Positions 60,094 to 64,000 of a stretch of 64,000 bases of DNA are shown here, in pieces. Origin of the DNA: Pomphorhynchus laevis (taxonomy: Eukaryota; Acanthocephala; Palaeacanthocephala; Echinorhynchida; Pomphorhynchidae). The notes beneath the pieces were generated by a model, which had not been told where the DNA came from, searched no databases, and saw only the letters and a program-made list of their open reading frames with translations. The position numbers were made by a program, and so were the translations under genes. Numbering within the stretch: the first letter of the stretch is position 1; each line of letters starts with the position of its first letter. The stretch is from positions 167,927 to 231,926 of the forward strand of contig WNNJ02002420.1 of the NCBI GenBank assembly GCA_012934845.2, written 5' to 3'.

Positions 60094-62949
60094 ATGCCTA
60101 AAGGACGTCTTGACAATGTATTGAAATGCTGCAATTGCAATGGACAGGCTGCAAAATGCAAAAACTGCAAATGTGTTAAGGCCGGTCGAAAATGCACAAC
60201 ATGTAGAGTGGGCGGATGTATCAATAAGACGAATATAAGTACATCGCCCGATGTATGTATTTTAACTGGAATTCCGGAAAATAATATATACAGAAACGCT
60301 ATAGAATCAGAATCTTCGCAAATAAATGCATATCAAAATCATCCAAACAGAACAGTAATTACTGATGCTACTCAGATTGTATCTGTGAATAATGGAATTT
60401 CTAATAACTTAGAAATTTGTAATATTGAGGGGATATATCAAGTGGTTATTCAATGGAAGCCAAATATCATGGTGCTCCCTTGATGTTCTGCAAGTAATAC
60501 TATAATTGATACTATCGCAAACTTCTATTTCGATGTTGCACGAAAAAATAATAATGAGAACTCTGTTCTCAAGTCTGCTACAGTTTTTTTACAATGCGTT
60601 CTCCAAAGAATTCCATGGAAAAAAGTTAACGTGATTCGAAAATCATTAGAGAACAGACTGGCTTTGTGGTCGACAAAAAAATATAAAGAGCTTTTTGACG
60701 AGGCCAATTATCTACAAGTAGCTTTTAGTGAACCTAGAAAAAATTCACATATGACGGATTGGAAAAAGAATTATGTTAGACTAATGTTACGAGGGAAAGT
60801 TGCTGCAAGTTCCGCGAATCTTAATAACAATGATTCGTCAGGTCCGCTAGGCCCTAATGTTATGGTTGGATCTTCATCTGTCAAAGAAGTGCTTGAAAAT
60901 CTACACCCTATCCCAGAAAATCTACATCCTGATTCTCTTCTGTCATCACCAATTCATGGAGCGATCACACATCACTCTGTACGTTTCACGCAAATTGACG
61001 AAGACGCTATCATCAAAGCTTGTAAAAAGACTAATGGAAGTGCAAGACCGTCAGGATGGGATTCGAATCTATGGAAATTCATGCTCACAGGCTTCGGAAA
61101 TCATTCACGTAACCTTGCCAGGGCTTTGGCTGAATTCACAATTCGATTAACTACTGATAAAATTCCTCCTGGTGTTCTTGATGCGTTTACGACATGTAGG
61201 CTTGTCGCTATCCCTAAGAAATCTGGGGGCATAAGACCGATAGGAGTGTGTGAAGTTACGAGACGCATAGTATGTAAAGCCATACTTGAAATGGTAAAAT
61301 TCGACTTGCAAGACGTGGCTGGAAAGAGTCAATTGGCAGCATCACAACGTGGCGGAATTGAGATTGCTATTCATTCCATCAAATCCGCATTTATGTCGAA
61401 TAAACAACGCTGTGTTCTTGCCGTGGATGCTTCTAACGCATTTAACTCTTTAAATCGACAAGCTGCTATTCACAATATACAATACATTTGTCCTTCGTTG
61501 GCTTGTGTTCTTGCAAACACTTACAGAACTGACGCTCAACTAGTGCTTGGCGGTACAAGCATATTTTCTCGAGAGGGGTTCACACAAGGTGACAACTTAG
61601 CTATGGCGGCTTTCTCCATGGCATCACTTCCGTTGATCAACAAAATTAAAAACAGTGTTCCCAGCATCACACAAGTTTGGTTTGCGGATGATGCAAACTT
61701 TGTCGGTACTATTGACGAGTTAAATATAGTATGGAATGTATTGAAAAGCGATGGACTTCAATACGGATATTTCGTTAACGCTAAGAAAACACAACTGCTT
61801 ACTCATCTATCTGAAATGAAGCAAGCATGCCCATTGAAAGAAATTGGAATATCATCGGATGGTATTATGATACTTGGCATTCCTATAGGCACTACCGAGT
61901 ATGTAGATTCGGTTGCACTTGATAAATCTCAAAGTTGGACTCGTCTACTTGATCGTTTAGTAGAAATAGCCAAAGTTGATTCACATGTATCTTATATCGG
62001 TCTTACAAAATCAGTACAATGGAAATGGACTCACTTTTTCAGAAATACAACATTTGAATGCGGGCATTTGTCAACGCTGTTGACCATACTAAAAGACAAG
62101 CTTTTACCATCTTTAACAAGTCGAACCTTGAATCATGATTGGTGGACAATATTGACCTCACCTCTTAAACTAGGAGGTCTAGGCGTATTATACCCCATTT
62201 TCACATCCACACTGGAGTATGAAAACGCACAACTAATCTGTAATACTTATGATTCTGAATATACAGGAGAAACTCTGCGACAAGTACAAGCAGATGTTAT
62301 AAAAAGTATTTCTTGTCAACGAATTAATGTTTACAAGAACCGTTTAATTGATGTCAAACAAAGGGCTCAACAAGCAGTATTGAATGCAATTAACCATGCT
62401 ACTCAGAATTGCGCTTCATCATGGCTAAGTGCGCTTCCTCTAGCCGTTGATAACTTTCATCTCCATTCTTATGAATTTAGGGATGCCATATGTTCCAGAT
62501 ATGGATGGAATCCACCAGATCTAAACAAAAAAACATGTATATGCGGTACAACAAATGGCATTATTTACGTATTATCATGTAAACGCGGTGGTGTACCAAT
62601 AATCCGTCACAACGATATTCGGAACACGATCGCTTATGCATTATCAGAGATATGCCACGGCGTCGAAGTCGAACCAACTTTGCAAAAGATTCCAGACAGC
62701 TTAGAATTCATGAATAATTCAACAACGAAAAATAACAATGCGCGCCTAGACATTTCATGTTATGGACTACAGGACAATCGATATGAGCGGACGTTTTTTG
62801 ACGTCAATGTTTTTTCAGTACATGCTCCGTCATATGCCAGCAGTTCGCCTCTCGCCGCCTTTGAATATAATGAAAATCGCAAAAACAGCAAATACAATGA
62901 AAGAATTGTCAGTGTGGAAGAAAGCAAATTTATACCGTTAATTTTTTAA
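60094..62949 (+). pseudogene. RT-RLE protein, copy 2, one internal stop and early C-terminal stop
   Basis: The cysteine cluster reads CCNCNGQAAKCKNCKCVKAG, then CTTCRVGGCIN. A TGA at 60481-60483 replaces the CGA codon of copy 1 (LPRCNA), a likely CpG decay; the frame resumes with CSASNTIIDTIANFYFD. RT: TNGSARPSGWDSNLWKFMLT, SGGIRPIGVCEVTRRIV, AVDASNAFNSLNR (motif A), TQGDNLAMAAFSMASLPLIN and WFADDANFVG (catalytic FADD, ~530). Knuckle CICGTTNGIIYVLSC has Y where the family has H. RLE: IIRHNDIRNTI, NNARLDISCYGL, RYERTFFDVNVFS. A TAA at 62947-62949 cuts the last ~60 residues, which are still readable downstream (SSGGVGPRALKLL). It is probably inactive. Confidence 0.83.
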
Positions 62950-63162
62950 TCATCTGGAGGAGTTGGACCGCGAGCTCTTAAGCTACTCAAGGACATTGCC
63001 TCGATATCATCGAGGGTAAAATCAGAAAAATATAGTGATGTATTGGTTCACCTTTAACGCAAGATTAGCTTCTCGATTGCACGTGCTTCTTCACTATGTC
63101 TGCGAATGCCGCGATCAAGTAGAAGACATCTAATCTTTCCTGACAATTAATCTCATTTATAG

Positions 63163-63179
63163 GCCCGTTTACGGGAACC
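63163..63179 (+). promoter_or_regulatory. RT-RLE 3'-UTR hairpin motif, copy 2
   Basis: GCCCGTTTACGGGAACC folds as CCCG-TTTA-CGGG. Other family members read CCCA-TTCG-TGGG (12.40 kb, minus) and CCCT-TTTC-AGGG (43.63 kb, minus). The fourth stem pair thus changes as G-C, A-T and T-A while pairing is kept, and the flank GGAAYC is constant. It is a likely RNA structure at the element's 3' end, used in target-primed reverse transcription. Confidence 0.68.
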
Positions 63180-63262
63180 TAATTTCTGTAAATTAACTTT
63201 TTTTTAATAAATAATATTACAAAAAAAAGTTAATTATTATTGTTATTATTTAATAATAATAA

Positions 63263-63496
63263 TTTACCTAATTTCAAAATTGAAATTTTAAATTTAATCT
63301 AATGTTATAGGATTATGATTGATTGAAATTAGGGCCTAAAGTACTTACCATTGTAGCTGCAATGTTGAAATCACAGGAACATTGACATTTAAGCTGCTGG
63401 TTTTGAATTTTTACAATGTTAGTATGTCGTTACATCTTTGCCTATTGAATAATTAGATAATGGATAATTAATTTGTAATTAATTTTGTAATTTTAG
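63263..63496 (+). other. End of intron 2 of the RING gene
   Basis: AT-rich intron sequence between the end of RT-RLE copy 2 and exon 3, ending in a T-rich acceptor. No element or other exon is recognised. Confidence 0.5.
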
Positions 63497-63597
63497 GCAG
63501 AAACGATGAATAACAGTGTTCTTAATGACTCATACCAGTTGAGCATCCATATTAAACGAATATCTGAAAAGTTTGCTGAAGTGAGACGGAAATCAAG
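63497..63597 (+). CDS. TRAIP/NOPO-like RING-H2 E3 ligase, exon 3 (probable)
   Basis: A 101-bp open segment is bounded by a strong acceptor (GTAATTTTAG|GCAG) and donor (CAAG|GTACGT). In phase 0, as left by exon 2, it reads AETMNNSVLNDSYQ, then LSIHIKRISEKFAEVRRKS plus two bases. The peptide is helical and charged, suited to a continuing coiled coil. It lies on the same strand, and no stop occurs only in this frame-compatible reading. The rest of the gene lies beyond the window. Linkage to exons 1-2 across the 7.1-kb intron is inferred from phase and context. Confidence 0.6.
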
Positions 63598-64000
63598 GTA
63601 CGTCTAATTATTAATATTAATTCATGAATTTAAATTAACAAATTTTTGATAAAAGCAAATCTAATCTTCCCTTCGACTTTGTGACATTGTTGTGGATTAA
63701 TAAATGCAGAAAATATTGTGTGTTGCATTAATAAACAAAATTTTCATAAATCCTTTAATATACAGTTTAAAATTTTTATATATTTCATTAATGTTTGATT
63801 AGCTTCATAAAATAAGTTAACATTTTTATGATGAGTTAAAATTCCAAAATTTCGGAACTTTAAAATGGATTTCTTTTTATTTAATTTTTCGTAATGTAAA
63901 ATATTTTATTGATATTATTAAATTATTATTATTAAATTATTATAATATTAATTATTAATATTAATATTGTTATTAATATTAATTATTAAATATTAATATA
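63598..64000 (+). other. Start of the next intron of the RING gene
   Basis: It begins GTACGT and is highly AT-rich, ending in (ATT)n-like sequence at the window edge. No further exon with good splice sites was found, so the gene continues beyond the window. Confidence 0.45.

Larger units (their letters stand above)
59877..63262 (+). mobile_element. RT-RLE retroelement, long copy 2
   Basis: It has the same plan and orientation as copy 1 but is clearly diverged at the protein level, so it is not a recent tandem duplicate. The leader contains two copies of a 24-bp unit (CGACAACGAAAACCATCGAC and following) and the shared AAGTTTGCGAACTGAAGTAAA stretch. The coding region runs from 60094. The 3' UTR has GGCCCGTTTACGGGAACC, then a TTATTATTG-rich end. 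It lies in intron 2 of the RING gene. Confidence 0.82.

Noticed and set aside
1-64000. tRNA, rRNA or snRNA genes.
   Set aside because: None was recognised by eye. A covariance-model scan would be needed to exclude them, and I could not run one.

Overview
This is eukaryotic DNA from an invertebrate with very compact genes, and almost all of it is retrotransposon. One host gene can be followed across introns: it has a 45-nt intron, GTAAGT/GTACGT donors and a TTTCTAG acceptor 7 nt before its ATG. That would suit a nematode or another small-intron, possibly trans-splicing, animal. The species cannot be told from this window. No rRNA, tRNA or CRISPR was seen.

Host genes. There are two. (1) A TRAIP/NOPO-like RING-H2 gene on the + strand (exons 56022-56194, 56240-56357 and 63497-63597, continuing past the window). 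(2) A single-exon, unrecognised type I membrane glycoprotein (10813-11592, minus). The rest is transposon or AT-rich spacer.

Transposon families, named here by their domains. L2/CR1-group LINEs ('L2-like'; eight copies A-H plus loose tails): 1821-4640(-), 4641-7662(+), 13672-15643(+), 17974-19738(+), 34430-37735(+), 40150-41705(-), 44531-48430(+), 49556-50795(+). CR1-like LINEs: 7926-10190(-), 38345-43606(+), and an old copy at 30507-34195(-). An RTE/Rex3-like 3' fragment: 13191-15850(-). An I/Jockey-group LINE with CCHC knuckles: 51574-55391(-). Penelope-like elements: 19915-20620, 20700-22800 and 24641-30506. One whole-looking Ty3/gypsy LTR element: 24762-29311(-). Finally, an RT plus R2-type restriction-like-endonuclease family ('RT-RLE'): two long copies at 56490-63262(+) and at least seven decayed pieces on the minus strand.

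Layout. The elements are nested, and this orders them in time. An RT-RLE copy (12790-16520) was entered by the RTE-like element, which was entered by L2-like copy C. Another RT-RLE copy (43607-49440) is split by L2-like copy F. The CR1-like element at 38.3-43.6 kb contains L2-like copy H and a 225-bp palindrome. The I-group LINE sits in a tandemly duplicated RT-RLE fragment with a 10-bp target duplication. The gypsy element sits in one arm of an inverted Penelope-like pair. The two long RT-RLE copies lie head to tail inside intron 2 of the RING gene.

Most notable. The RT-RLE family has an N-terminal cysteine cluster and a 3'-UTR hairpin whose closing base pair covaries between copies. The L2-like family also has a covarying 3'-terminal hairpin. 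Three LINE groups share an N-terminal PHD-like motif in ORF1. Small perfect snap-back palindromes sit at several rearranged LINE junctions. A 56-bp templated patch was copied from the neighbouring LINE.
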